Shown in pieces: positions 1 through 8,366 of a stretch of 33,571 nt of DNA. Within the stretch, counting starts at the first letter, position 1. The number at the start of each line of letters is the position of its first letter. The position numbers were made by a program, and so were the translations under genes. Origin of the DNA: Flammeovirgaceae bacterium UBA2338 (lineage in GTDB: Bacteria > Bacteroidota > Bacteroidia > Cytophagales > Cyclobacteriaceae); NCBI GenBank assembly GCA_002344795.1, contig DDUM01000082.1, positions 1 to 33,571 on the forward strand. Direction: 5' to 3'. The notes beneath the pieces were generated by a model. That model did no database searches, was not told the origin of the DNA, and saw nothing but the letters and a program-made list of their open reading frames with translations.

Positions 1-54
1 ATGGACGAAGCCTATAAACTGATTAGGATCGTTTACAAATATCTTTCCTGGTAG
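1..54 (+). CDS. Possible 3' end of an upstream gene (partial)
   Basis: The first 54 bases read without a stop as 17 codons, MDEAYKLIRIVYKYLSW, ending in TAG. The window edge happens to begin on an ATG, so this could be the tail of a longer gene entering from the left or a chance short frame. The residues look protein-like (aromatic and basic). Nothing identifies a family. Confidence 0.3.
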   Translation: MDEAYKLIRIVYKYLSW

Positions 55-105
55 CTAAATAGTATTGATTTTCTTTAGTTCTCATCAGCCACCTATCCTA
101 ATTAA

Positions 106-117
106 GATCAATTGATC
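106..117. promoter_or_regulatory. 12-bp perfect palindrome upstream of the amidohydrolase
   Basis: GATCAATTGATC is a perfect palindrome about 70 bases before the preferred ATG of the amidohydrolase gene. Further down the leader, ATTCAAT (139-145) and ATTGAAT (160-166) form a second inverted repeat with a 14-base spacer. Either could be an operator or a leader hairpin. Short AT-rich palindromes also arise by chance, so the role is inferred only. Confidence 0.25.
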
Positions 118-186
118 ATTAATACGAGAATAGGAGCCATTCAATTTCTTACCTTAAGGATTGAATTCAACAATCTAAACCTAATT

Positions 187-1764
187 ATGAAAGTTAAATT
201 ATTATTCCTGGTAACCTGCCTTTTTATGCTCGCTGATGCCACAGCACAGAAGAAGTTCGGTGATCTGGCCACCGGGCCTTATAAAAAATTAGTGATTCGT
301 GGAGCCATGGTTTTACCGGGTCATGGCGGCCCTCCCGTTGGCCCTTATGATATCGTCATACAAGGCAACATGATCACCGACATGATTCCGTTTGATCCTA
401 TTTCGGCTGAGCGAAGAGGATCTACTGAAAGAGTAACCGGTGATAGGGTAATTGATGCTACTGGCAAGTATGTAATGCCCGGCATGATTGATTTACATAT
501 GCACTTGCGTCAGGAGCCTATGCCCATTGAATATGTTTATTACCTGAAGCTGGCACATGGCGTTACAACCATGGTACCTGCTCCAGATAGAGGTCTTACT
601 AATGCTATGAGTGAGTCTGCCAAGAGCAAATCCAATACTATTCTTGCACCCAAAATGTTTCCACTCTGGAGTTATGGTGCCAACACCAATTACGATCAGA
701 TTTTCCTTGATAATCCTGCGAATGTTAAAAAAGTAGTGACAGAAATGTTCAGCAAAGGCGCACACGTGGTAAGTTTGGATGGAGGGCCAGGTTGGAATCA
801 GGAACTGTTGGGAGCTGTGTGTAGAGAAGTAACAGCGGCAGGAGGAATTACAACTTTCCATATTGCACCCAATACTTCACCGGTAATTCAGGCGGTAGAT
901 GCAGCACGACTAGGTGTTACCATGATTGAGCATCATTATTCTTATGCTGAATCTTCTTTGGATCGATCCGTTCAGGATTATAGCCCTACTTACAATTACA
1001 ATGATGAGAATGCTCGCTTTGGTCAGGCAGGAAAGGTATGGTCGGAGGCCAACAAAGAACGACTGCTGACGGAAGTTGCCGATTCATTGGTTGCCTATGG
1101 AGTTACCATGTTGCCAACCCGTGTAGTCTATGAAGCCAACCGTGACATTATTCGCGCCTCGAGTTTACCCTGGCACAAGAAATATACCCATCAGACTTTG
1201 ATGGATTGGAACGGCCCTAATCCTAACTATCATGGTGCCTACCACTACGACTGGACCAGTGATGATGAATACAACTGGAGCTATGCGTACCAGCTTTGGG
1301 GGGAACTGATTTATGCCTTTAACAAAAAAGGGGGGCGTGTAGCCTATGGCACAGATGATAATTACATCTTCGCCACACCCGGGTTTTCCAATATCCGCGA
1401 ACTACAATTGTTGAGAGAAACGGGAATGCATACACTGGAAGTGTTGAAGGCAGCCACCTATAACAGCGCCAAAACCTTGCGTCAGGATAAGTTAGGATTA
1501 GTGAGACCCGGTTATACTGCTGACTTGTTAATCATTGATGGCAGTCCATTGTACAACTTGCGTTACATGTATTCATTTGGAGCTTTAACTGTCGACAATG
1601 ATGGTAAGATGTTCCGCAAAGGAGGCATCATACACACGATCAAGGATGGTATCGTCATTGAGAATGCAAAGTTGATGGAAGAAGTAGAGAAAATGGTAGC
1701 GGAGTCAAAGACAGAAGGAAGGCTCTCTGCCATGGAGGAACCATTTGTAATTAAGAGGGATTAG
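187..1764 (+). CDS. Secreted metal-dependent amidohydrolase
   Basis: A 525-residue member of the amidohydrolase superfamily (cyclic imidase / imidazolonepropionase-like). The ATG at 187 is preferred over a TTG at 112 because it places a clean signal peptide (residues 1-21, ending ADATAQ) at the N-terminus, so the enzyme should act in the periplasm or outer envelope. A small beta-domain leads into GKYVMPGMIDLHMH, whose HxH pair (His104, His106) is the classic metal site. Later FHIA, IEHH and YGTDD supply the remaining expected His and Asp ligands, and the C-terminal LGLVRPGYTADLLIIDG closes the composite beta-sandwich. The substrate is not readable from sequence; cyclic amide, dipeptide or N-acyl hydrolysis are all possible. 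The gene ends at a strong hairpin terminator. Confidence 0.85.
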   Translation: MKVKLLFLVTCLFMLADATAQKKFGDLATGPYKKLVIRGAMVLPGHGGPPVGPYDIVIQGNMITDMIPFDPISAERRGSTERVTGDRVIDATGKYVMPGMIDLHMHLRQEPMPIEYVYYLKLAHGVTTMVPAPDRGLTNAMSESAKSKSNTILAPKMFPLWSYGANTNYDQIFLDNPANVKKVVTEMFSKGAHVVSLDGGPGWNQELLGAVCREVTAAGGITTFHIAPNTSPVIQAVDAARLGVTMIEHHYSYAESSLDRSVQDYSPTYNYNDENARFGQAGKVWSEANKERLLTEVADSLVAYGVTMLPTRVVYEANRDIIRASSLPWHKKYTHQTLMDWNGPNPNYHGAYHYDWTSDDEYNWSYAYQLWGELIYAFNKKGGRVAYGTDDNYIFATPGFSNIRELQLLRETGMHTLEVLKAATYNSAKTLRQDKLGLVRPGYTADLLIIDGSPLYNLRYMYSFGALTVDNDGKMFRKGGIIHTIKDGIVIENAKLMEEVEKMVAESKTEGRLSAMEEPFVIKRD

Positions 1765-1781
1765 TTGAAATGGAATAATAT

Positions 1782-1817
1782 AAAAAAGCTTGAGGCATTC
1801 GTGTCACAAGCTTTTTT
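1782..1817. terminator. Bidirectional rho-independent terminator
   Basis: A perfect 11-bp inverted repeat (AAAAAAGCTTG at 1782-1792, CAAGCTTTTTT at 1807-1817) with a 14-base loop lies between the convergent amidohydrolase and cyclophilin genes. Its A and T runs give a U-tract on either strand, so it can end transcription from both sides. Confidence 0.85.
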
Positions 1818-1864
1818 GTGTTATTGGAATGGTGTCAAGGATTCTGCGAAAGCAGTCTACACGA

Positions 1865-2299
1865 TTATGAATTCACTACCACCTTCTCCATCACATCACC
1901 CTCTCTGATTTGGTCAATCACATCAAGGCCATCCACTACCTTGCCAAATACAGTATGGTTGCGATCGAGGTGTTTGGTGTTGTCCCTTCCGTGACAAATG
2001 AAAAACTGAGATCCTCCAGTATTTCTTCCGGCATGCGCCATGGATAGTACACCACGATCGTGGTATTGATTTTCACCATCTAATTCGCAATCGATTTGAT
2101 AACCAGGGCCTCCCATGCCTGTACCATCAGGACATCCACCCTGAATAACGAAGTTGGGAATTACACGATGGAAAGTGAGACCATCATAGTATCCCTTTTC
2201 TGCAAGATCTGTAAAGTTTTTAACCGTATTAGGAGCATCCTTCTCGAAGAATTCTACTTTCATTACCCCTTTTTTAGTATGAATTTCAGCTGTTTTCAT
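1865..2299 (-). CDS. Cyclophilin-type peptidyl-prolyl cis-trans isomerase
   Basis: A 144-residue single-domain cyclophilin, catalysing cis-trans isomerisation of Xaa-Pro bonds. There is no signal peptide, so it is predicted cytoplasmic. The family core is intact: FHRVIPNFVIQGG carries the catalytic Arg and active-site Phe and Gln, GSQFFI follows, and LDRNHTVFGKV supplies the conserved His. The position of the human CypA cyclosporin-contact Trp is a His here (KHLDRNHTVFG), as in many bacterial members, which suggests weak cyclosporin binding. The gene stands alone, transcribed towards the shared terminator, and is divergent from the acylase gene across about 200 bases that must hold both promoters. 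Confidence 0.95.
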   Translation of the reverse strand: MKTAEIHTKKGVMKVEFFEKDAPNTVKNFTDLAEKGYYDGLTFHRVIPNFVIQGGCPDGTGMGGPGYQIDCELDGENQYHDRGVLSMAHAGRNTGGSQFFICHGRDNTKHLDRNHTVFGKVVDGLDVIDQIREGDVMEKVVVNS

Positions 2300-2505
2300 T
2301 GTATATCAAGTATTGTAAGAAATGAGTCCGCAATTTGCCATAAAGACGGCAAGGCTCAAAGTTTTTAACGAATCCATTTCTATTCTACTTATCTCAAATA
2401 GACCAATCAAGCGTGTTATTTTTAACATTTTCCGTACACCCCAATTCTTATTGCGACTCTTGATTTTAAATTTAACTTGCAAATAATAGCAAAATCTTAA
2501 GACCT

Positions 2506-4659
2506 ATGCGAAGCTTTGTATTCATCCTATTGGCTCTTGTGTGTTACAATTGCACCAATTCATCTCAAGAAGCCGGATCTGAAAATCTCACCATCATCAG
2601 AGACAAATATGGCGTTCCCCACGTATTCGGCAAGACGGATGCGGATGCTGTATTCGGACTGATCTATGCGCAGTGCGAAGATGATTTTAACAGGGTAGAG
2701 ATGAACTACATCACAGCCATGGGCAGGATGGCCGAAGTGGAAGGAGCAGAGAGCCTGATGAGTGACTTGCGCATGAGACTTTTTATTGATACCACAAAAG
2801 CGGCAACCATTTATAATGAAAGTCCGGAGTGGATGAAAAAATTATTGAATGCTTTTGCCGATGGTGCTAATCATTATTTGAAAACACATCCGGAGACGAA
2901 ACCAAAATTGATTACTGAGTTTAAACCGTGGATGCCCCTGATGTTTAGCGAGGGAAGTATTGGCGGAGATATCGAAACCATATCTCTTAAAGAATTAGCA
3001 GAGTTTTACGATCCTAAAAACGACATGGCTTTCATTGAACCTGCCATCCCTGAGTGGGAAAAAGAACCTACGGGCTCCAACGGGTTTGCTATAGCACCTT
3101 CCAAAAGCGCTACGGGCAACGCCTTATTTCTCATCAACCCGCACACTTCGTTTTACTTCAGACCAGAGGTACATGTTGTCAGCGATGAGGGACTGAATGC
3201 CTATGGAGCGGTGACATGGGGACAGTTTTTCGTTTACCAGGGTTTCAACGAACACAATGGCTGGATGCACACCAGCAGCAGGGCCGATGCCATCGATGAA
3301 TACGAAGAAACCATTGTTAAAAAGGGCGAAGAATTGTTTTACAAACATGGTGAAGAGTTAAAGCCGGTAACTACCAAGACCATAAAACTGACCTACAAGG
3401 ATGGAGATAAGGAGGCCACGAAAGAGTTTACCACTTATGCGACTCATCATGGCCCGGTCATTGCCAATCATGATGGTAAATGGATCAGCATAAGCTTGAT
3501 GCAAGAGCCTTTAAAGGCTTTAACACAATCCTACACCCGCACCAAGACCAGCACCTACGAAGAGTTTAACAAGACCATGGAGCTGAATACCAATTCCTCC
3601 AACAATACTGTTTATGCAGACAACAATGGAAACATTGCTTACTACCATGGCAACTTCATACCCATTCGCGATCCACAGTTTGACTGGTTGAATCCCGTAG
3701 ATGGAAGTAATCCAGCTACAGATTGGAAAGGATTGCATACAGTAGAAGAATCAGTGCACACATTGAACCCATCCAACGGATGGATACAGAATTGTAATGC
3801 CACTCCATTCACGGTATCTGGTGATCAAAGCCCCAATCCGTCTGACTTTCCTAAGTATATGGCACCTGATTTTGAAAACTTCAGAGGTTTGCATGCGGTG
3901 CGTGTATTAAAAGACTCCACCAATTTCACTTTAGACAAATTGATAGCCGCTGCCTATGATACTTACCTGCCTGCCTTTGAAAGATTGGTGCCAGCTGTTG
4001 TAGCTGCCTATGAAAAAGTGAAGCCTGCTAACCCGGATTTGAAGGAGCCTATTGAGGTGCTGAAGAACTGGAATTATAGATATGCAGAAACTTCTGTAGC
4101 TACTGCAGTAGCCATCTACTGGGCGAAAGACTTGCAGAGAATGGTAGCAGACAGGGCATCGAGAAGAAATGGTGACTTGGAACTCATCGATTACATGGCC
4201 AATAAAACTTCTGACAAGGAAAAGCTAGAAGCATTATACAATGCAATAAGCATCCTTCAAGCTGACTTTGGTAACTGGAAAACCGCCTGGGGAGAGATCA
4301 ACCGATTTCAAAGAATTACAGGTGACATTGTTCAGCCCTTTGATGATTCAAAGCCCAGCATTGCCATTGCTTATCCATCTTCTTTCTGGGGATCGCTTGC
4401 TGCCTTTGGTAGCCGGCCTTATCCTGGCACGAAAAAATGGTATGGAACACGAGGTAATAGTTTTGTTGCAGTAGTTGAGTTTGGTGAGAAGGTGAAAGCT
4501 AAATCTGTGTTAGCGGGAGGTAATAGTGGCGACCCTAATTCACCTCATTTTACAGACCAGGCTGAAATGTACAGAAGAGGAGAGTTCAAGGATGTACTTT
4601 TCTATCGGGAAGACATTGAGAAGAATGCAGAGAGAACGTATAATCCGAAAAATGATTAG
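2506..4659 (+). CDS. Penicillin acylase (S45) family N-terminal-nucleophile hydrolase
   Basis: A 717-residue enzyme of the penicillin amidase family: Ntn-hydrolases made as a precursor that cleaves itself into alpha and beta chains and hydrolyses N-acyl bonds (beta-lactam side chains, acyl-homoserine lactones, acyl amino acids). The N-terminus is hydrophobic and ends in Cys (FILLALVCYNC), suggesting a signal peptide, possibly a lipoprotein with a relaxed lipobox. IIRDKYGVPHVFG is the family's typical start. The self-processing site is read as Gly190-Ser191 in TGSNGFAIAPSKSATG, with Ser191 the nucleophile of the beta chain; PHTSFYFRPEVHV follows as expected. Length fits the family. The substrate is unknown. 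It is followed after 38 bases by the aminotransferase gene, so an acyl amino acid substrate is conceivable (inference). Confidence 0.92.
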   Translation: MRSFVFILLALVCYNCTNSSQEAGSENLTIIRDKYGVPHVFGKTDADAVFGLIYAQCEDDFNRVEMNYITAMGRMAEVEGAESLMSDLRMRLFIDTTKAATIYNESPEWMKKLLNAFADGANHYLKTHPETKPKLITEFKPWMPLMFSEGSIGGDIETISLKELAEFYDPKNDMAFIEPAIPEWEKEPTGSNGFAIAPSKSATGNALFLINPHTSFYFRPEVHVVSDEGLNAYGAVTWGQFFVYQGFNEHNGWMHTSSRADAIDEYEETIVKKGEELFYKHGEELKPVTTKTIKLTYKDGDKEATKEFTTYATHHGPVIANHDGKWISISLMQEPLKALTQSYTRTKTSTYEEFNKTMELNTNSSNNTVYADNNGNIAYYHGNFIPIRDPQFDWLNPVDGSNPATDWKGLHTVEESVHTLNPSNGWIQNCNATPFTVSGDQSPNPSDFPKYMAPDFENFRGLHAVRVLKDSTNFTLDKLIAAAYDTYLPAFERLVPAVVAAYEKVKPANPDLKEPIEVLKNWNYRYAETSVATAVAIYWAKDLQRMVADRASRRNGDLELIDYMANKTSDKEKLEALYNAISILQADFGNWKTAWGEINRFQRITGDIVQPFDDSKPSIAIAYPSSFWGSLAAFGSRPYPGTKKWYGTRGNSFVAVVEFGEKVKAKSVLAGGNSGDPNSPHFTDQAEMYRRGEFKDVLFYREDIEKNAERTYNPKND

Positions 4660-4675
4660 TCGATAGCCATCGACT
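4658..4675 (+). other. Perfect hairpin overlapping the acylase stop codon
   Basis: AGTCGAT (4658-4664) and ATCGACT (4669-4675) form a 7-bp stem with a 4-base AGCC loop, beginning inside the acylase TAG. No T-run follows, so it is not a standard terminator. It sits 22 bases before the aminotransferase ATG and could mark an mRNA processing or differential-expression point inside the operon. Confidence 0.45.
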
Positions 4676-4697
4676 GAATTCAAATAAAAACGAAAGA

Positions 4698-5813
4698 ATG
4701 TCATACGATAGTCAACTAAGAACAAGTAGAAGAATCCTTATGGGGCCTGGTCCAAGTGACGTGCACCCGAGGGTATTGCAGGCCATGGCCACACCTTTAA
4801 TTGGTCATCTTGATCCGGAGTTTGTCACCATTATGGATGAAATCAAGGAAATGGCACAGCTCACTTTTCAAACCAGGAACAACCTCACCTTTGTGGTATC
4901 TGCACCCGGCAGTGCGGGTATGGAAACATGCCTTATCAACCTATTAGAACCTGGGGATGAAGCAGTTATCTGTATCAATGGTGTGTTTGGTGGAAGGATG
5001 GCGGATATAGCCGAAAGGGCAGGTGCCAAAGTAACTAAAATAGAAGCTGAATGGGGGCAACCTATTGATCCTCAGCAGATAAAGGATACACTAAAAGGAC
5101 TTAAACCAAAGCTTGTAGCGATTGTACATGCAGAAACATCCACTGGTGTACTTCAGCCGTTAAAAGAGATCAGTAAAATCGTTCATGATGCAGGTGCATT
5201 ATTTGTGGTAGATGCTGTCACCTCTTATTGTGGAACAGACCTTAAAATTGATGAATGGGGTATTGATGCCGTTTATTCGGGTACGCAGAAATGCCTGAGT
5301 GCAGCACCCGGTTTGTCGCCCGTTTCCTTTAGTGAAGATGCTGTAAAAGCATTGGATGCCCGCAAAACCAAAGTGCAAAGCTGGTTTCTGGACCTGAACA
5401 TGGTCAAGAACTATTGGCAGGGAGCCAAAAGGGCCTATCACCATACAGCGCCAGTTTCAGCCATGTTTGGGTTGAGAGAAGCATACAGGTTGGTATTGGA
5501 GGAAGGATTAGAAAATAGGTTTAAAAGACATCAACAAAACCACCTATTGTTAAAAAAGGAATTGGAGCCACTGGGGTTTGAATTTGTGGTGAAGGAAGGG
5601 TACAGGTTACCGATGCTCAATGCGGTGAAACTCCCAGAAGGCATTGACGATGCTGCAGTAAGATGGCAGCTCCTCAATGAATTCAATATAGAAGTAGGAG
5701 GTGGGTTAGGAAAATTTGCAGGCAAGATCTGGAGGATTGGGCTCATGGGAGAAAGCAGCAATCCCAATTTTGTAAATACTTTGGTTGGTGCACTCAAAAC
5801 AATAATCAAGTAA
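4698..5813 (+). CDS. Class V aminotransferase, alanine-glyoxylate / serine-pyruvate type
   Basis: A 371-residue PLP enzyme of the AGXT/PucG group, which transfers an amino group from alanine or serine to glyoxylate or another 2-oxo acid. MGPGPSDVHPRVLQAM near residue 15 is the family signature. HAETSTG (144-150) and VDAVTS (Asp172 region) form the cofactor site. YSGTQKCL contains Lys198, the expected Schiff-base lysine, and IWRIGLMG near the C-terminus carries the substrate carboxylate-binding Arg. There is no signal peptide, so it is cytoplasmic. The gene lies 38 bases after the acylase and only 12 bases before the DHDPS-family lyase, a typical operon layout. Substrate preference cannot be read off. 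Confidence 0.93.
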   Translation: MSYDSQLRTSRRILMGPGPSDVHPRVLQAMATPLIGHLDPEFVTIMDEIKEMAQLTFQTRNNLTFVVSAPGSAGMETCLINLLEPGDEAVICINGVFGGRMADIAERAGAKVTKIEAEWGQPIDPQQIKDTLKGLKPKLVAIVHAETSTGVLQPLKEISKIVHDAGALFVVDAVTSYCGTDLKIDEWGIDAVYSGTQKCLSAAPGLSPVSFSEDAVKALDARKTKVQSWFLDLNMVKNYWQGAKRAYHHTAPVSAMFGLREAYRLVLEEGLENRFKRHQQNHLLLKKELEPLGFEFVVKEGYRLPMLNAVKLPEGIDDAAVRWQLLNEFNIEVGGGLGKFAGKIWRIGLMGESSNPNFVNTLVGALKTIIK

Positions 5814-5825
5814 TCATAAACATTC

Positions 5826-6731
5826 ATGACTCAGTTCAAAACCAATTTGCCTGACGGGGTATTTGCTGCTTCTGTCACTCCATTGAAGAAAGATTTTTCT
5901 ATCGATCATGAAGCGTTGTTCAATCATTGCAACTGGCTCTTAGACAATGGCAACAATGGCATTTGTTTTATGGGCACTACAGGTGAGGCCAATTCATTTT
6001 CACTTGAAGAAAGAATGAAGGCGTTGGATTTTCTTATCGAAAAAGGAATGGCACCCCATCAGCTTTTGGTAGGGACGGGCTGTTGTTCGCTATTGGATAC
6101 CATTGCGTTGACGAAACACGCGATGTCAAAAAAAGTAGGTGGTGTTTTGATGCTTCCGCCTTTCTATTATAAAGGAATAACGGACGATGGACTGACCGAT
6201 TACTTTAAACTGGTGATTGAAGGCGTCTCCGATCCCAATTTAAAAATCTACCTGTACCACTTTCCTAAGATGACTGGAGTTTCTTTCTCTGTTCCATTTA
6301 TAAAACACCTTGTCAGTTTATATCCTGACACGGTGGTAGGAATGAAAGACTCGAGTGGCGATTGGAATAACATGGAGTCGGTTTGTAGCGAAATTCCTGG
6401 ATTTAAACTTTACGCAGGTACAGAAAAGTACTTTTTGGATGTAATAAGGGCAAAAGGAGCGGGGGTGATTTCTGCCACTACCAACCTTACGGGATTGCTG
6501 GCGGCTCAGGTATACACACATCGAAACGAAAATAAGGCGGATGCACTTCAATCTAAACTAACTGAGGCGAGGCTTGCATTTGAGGGGCCTTCCTTCATAT
6601 CCAGTGTAAAACATATATTGGCAAAAAGGCAAAAGAATGATGCATGGCTCAATATAAGACCTCCTAATAGCAATCTTACTGTTCAGCAAGCCAAAGACCT
6701 TGAAAGCCGACTGGCAGGAATCGATTTTTAA
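5826..6731 (+). CDS. DHDPS / N-acetylneuraminate-lyase family aldolase (not DapA)
   Basis: A 301-residue class I aldolase fold (TIM barrel). The Schiff-base lysine is Lys174 in VVGMKDSSGDW, GTTGE (50-54) is the pyruvate-binding loop, and Tyr144 in YHFPKMTG is the catalytic tyrosine. True dihydrodipicolinate synthases carry Arg in the YNVPGRT motif; here that position is Met149, so a biosynthetic DapA role is unlikely. A 2-oxo acid lyase such as a 4-hydroxy-2-oxoglutarate, 2-keto-3-deoxy sugar acid or neuraminate-type aldolase is more plausible. It lies 12 bases after an alanine-glyoxylate-type aminotransferase gene, and the two probably act in one catabolic route (inference). Confidence 0.9.
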   Translation: MTQFKTNLPDGVFAASVTPLKKDFSIDHEALFNHCNWLLDNGNNGICFMGTTGEANSFSLEERMKALDFLIEKGMAPHQLLVGTGCCSLLDTIALTKHAMSKKVGGVLMLPPFYYKGITDDGLTDYFKLVIEGVSDPNLKIYLYHFPKMTGVSFSVPFIKHLVSLYPDTVVGMKDSSGDWNNMESVCSEIPGFKLYAGTEKYFLDVIRAKGAGVISATTNLTGLLAAQVYTHRNENKADALQSKLTEARLAFEGPSFISSVKHILAKRQKNDAWLNIRPPNSNLTVQQAKDLESRLAGIDF

Positions 6732-6761
6732 TCAATCATCCTTTCATCATGAATGGCCTAC

Positions 6762-6902
6762 TTAGGATTCCCTTATAAATACCATCGCTATTATTATGAA
6801 ACCAATGCCTGTGATGGCCGGAGGGAGGCCACCCGTTTTATAAGAAAGGTAGAGCATGATTAAGGCCAATACGATCAATACAATAGCAGCAATTTTTTTC
6901 AT
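6762..6902 (-). CDS. 46-residue two-span membrane microprotein
   Basis: A short gene starting MKKIAAIVLIVLALIMLYLS and ending VFIRES, then TAA. It contains two hydrophobic segments (about residues 4-20 and 29-43) separated by a YKTGGLPP turn, so a small helical hairpin in the inner membrane is predicted. It begins 9 bases after the stop of the acyl-CoA synthetase on the same strand and is probably co-transcribed with it. Its own stop lies 30 bases from the convergent aldolase gene. No function is recognised; the basic start, clean two-span pattern and operon position argue that it is real. Confidence 0.7.
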   Translation of the reverse strand: MKKIAAIVLIVLALIMLYLSYKTGGLPPAITGIGFIIIAMVFIRES

Positions 6903-6911
6903 ATTCAGAAT

Positions 6912-8366
6912 TTATTGGTGGGATGAATATTGTTTGGCCAAAATGTGTTTTTGCACTTTGCCCAATGCAGTGCGGGGAAGCACATCAATTGAAATAAACT
7001 TTCGTGGTACTTTAAATGAAGCCAGTGATTTTTTGCATTTGTCCTCCAGTGCCTTCTCATCTAATTTTCCGTTGGGTACAACAAATGCCACCGGCAATTC
7101 GCCTCTCATGCGATCCGGTACACCAATAACAGCGGCCTCCTTTATTTCTTCTTGCTCCATCAGAAACTCCTCAATCTCCCTTGGATAAATATTAAAACCT
7201 CCTGAAATGATCAACTCGCTTTTTCGACCCCGCAAGGTGTAGTAACCATCATCTGAGACCACCGCCATGTCTCCGGTTTTGAAATATCCATTTTCAAAAG
7301 AGGCACTGGTGGCATCGGGCCGGTTCCAGTACTGAGAAAAAACATTGGGCCCTTTGATATGGATTTCACCCTCTTCATCAACACCAGCCTCTTTGCCATC
7401 TGTTGTAATAATTTTTACGGATGTACCCGGCAATGGAAATCCAACGGTACCCGCCCTTCGTTCGCCCACATAGGGATTGCTAATGTTCATCAGGGTTTCA
7501 GTCATCCCGTATCGCTCCAGAATAACATGACCATACTTTTCGCGAAAAGCATCCAACACCTGAGGCGGTAGAGGAGCAGATCCCGAAACAAATAGCCTGA
7601 CAGTAGCACCAATTTGACTGGCTTCTCTCTCTGTTTTTTCCAATAGCCTTACGTAGATGGTGGGTACACCGTAAAACACGGTTGGCTTAAAGTCCACGCA
7701 CTCGTCCTTTATTTTTTGGTGTTCAAAGCGAGTCAACAATCTCATAGTAGCGCCAGCAATGAAAGCGCAATGCATTCCATTGGCAAGACCATGCACATGA
7801 AAGAGGGGGAGGCCAATCAAAAGCCGGTCTGCCTCTGTAATCTTCCAGCAGGTATTTAGGTTGATCGCATTGGCAATGAAGTTGTTGTGAGAAAGTACGG
7901 CACCTTTGGAAGTACCCGTAGTTCCAGAAGTGTAAATGATTGCAGCCGGACTGTCACCCGTAGCCTTACATTTTACAGTTTTCTGTGACTGATTCCTGGC
8001 CTGGTTTGCCAACTCTTTGGCGCTCCATGTTGCGATTCCTTCTATTTCATTGAAGGAAATAATGGCTTTGGGAGTGGCATCATTCATGATATGAGTAATT
8101 TCCCGCTCTTTATACAGGATATTAACGGGAACGATAATGATCCCCAACTTCAGACAAGCAAGGTAAATATCAACGAATTCAAGGCTATTCTCTAGGTACA
8201 AGGCAAGTCGATCGCCTGCTTCAAGGCCTTTCGAATCAAGAACGCAGGCCATTTGGTTACTCCTTACATGCAGATCATTAAATGTGAGCTCCGTATCCCC
8301 GAATTCGAGGGCTATTTTATCCTTTCTATCAATAAAAGAGAGGTTAAAAAGATCAATGATGTTCAT
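6912..8366 (-). CDS. AMP-forming acyl-CoA synthetase, malonyl-CoA synthetase (MatB/ACSF3)-like
   Basis: A 484-residue adenylate-forming ligase that activates a carboxylic acid with ATP and joins it to CoA. IIYTSGTTGTSKGAVLSH (P-loop, about residue 145), ERYGMTET (core A5 motif), YFKTGDMAVVSDDGYY and GRKSELIISGGFNIYPREIE (hinge and lid) are all present, and Lys470 in LGKVQKHIL is the expected catalytic lysine. The stretch RYGMTETLMNISNPYVGERR followed by GTVGFPLPG is close to what is known of MatB/ACSF3 malonyl- and methylmalonyl-CoA ligases, so a short dicarboxylate or small fatty acid substrate is favoured over long-chain acids. It is cytoplasmic and leads a two-gene unit with the 46-residue membrane protein. 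Confidence 0.92.
   Translation of the reverse strand: MNIIDLFNLSFIDRKDKIALEFGDTELTFNDLHVRSNQMACVLDSKGLEAGDRLALYLENSLEFVDIYLACLKLGIIIVPVNILYKEREITHIMNDATPKAIISFNEIEGIATWSAKELANQARNQSQKTVKCKATGDSPAAIIYTSGTTGTSKGAVLSHNNFIANAINLNTCWKITEADRLLIGLPLFHVHGLANGMHCAFIAGATMRLLTRFEHQKIKDECVDFKPTVFYGVPTIYVRLLEKTEREASQIGATVRLFVSGSAPLPPQVLDAFREKYGHVILERYGMTETLMNISNPYVGERRAGTVGFPLPGTSVKIITTDGKEAGVDEEGEIHIKGPNVFSQYWNRPDATSASFENGYFKTGDMAVVSDDGYYTLRGRKSELIISGGFNIYPREIEEFLMEQEEIKEAAVIGVPDRMRGELPVAFVVPNGKLDEKALEDKCKKSLASFKVPRKFISIDVLPRTALGKVQKHILAKQYSSHQ

Noticed and set aside
112..186. TTG-started N-terminal extension of the amidohydrolase
   Set aside because: It would bury a good signal peptide 25 residues inside the protein; the ATG at 187 gives a normal exported start.
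5826..6731. Annotation as DapA (dihydrodipicolinate synthase)
   Set aside because: The Arg of the DapA YNVPGRT motif is Met here, and the neighbouring aminotransferase points to catabolism.
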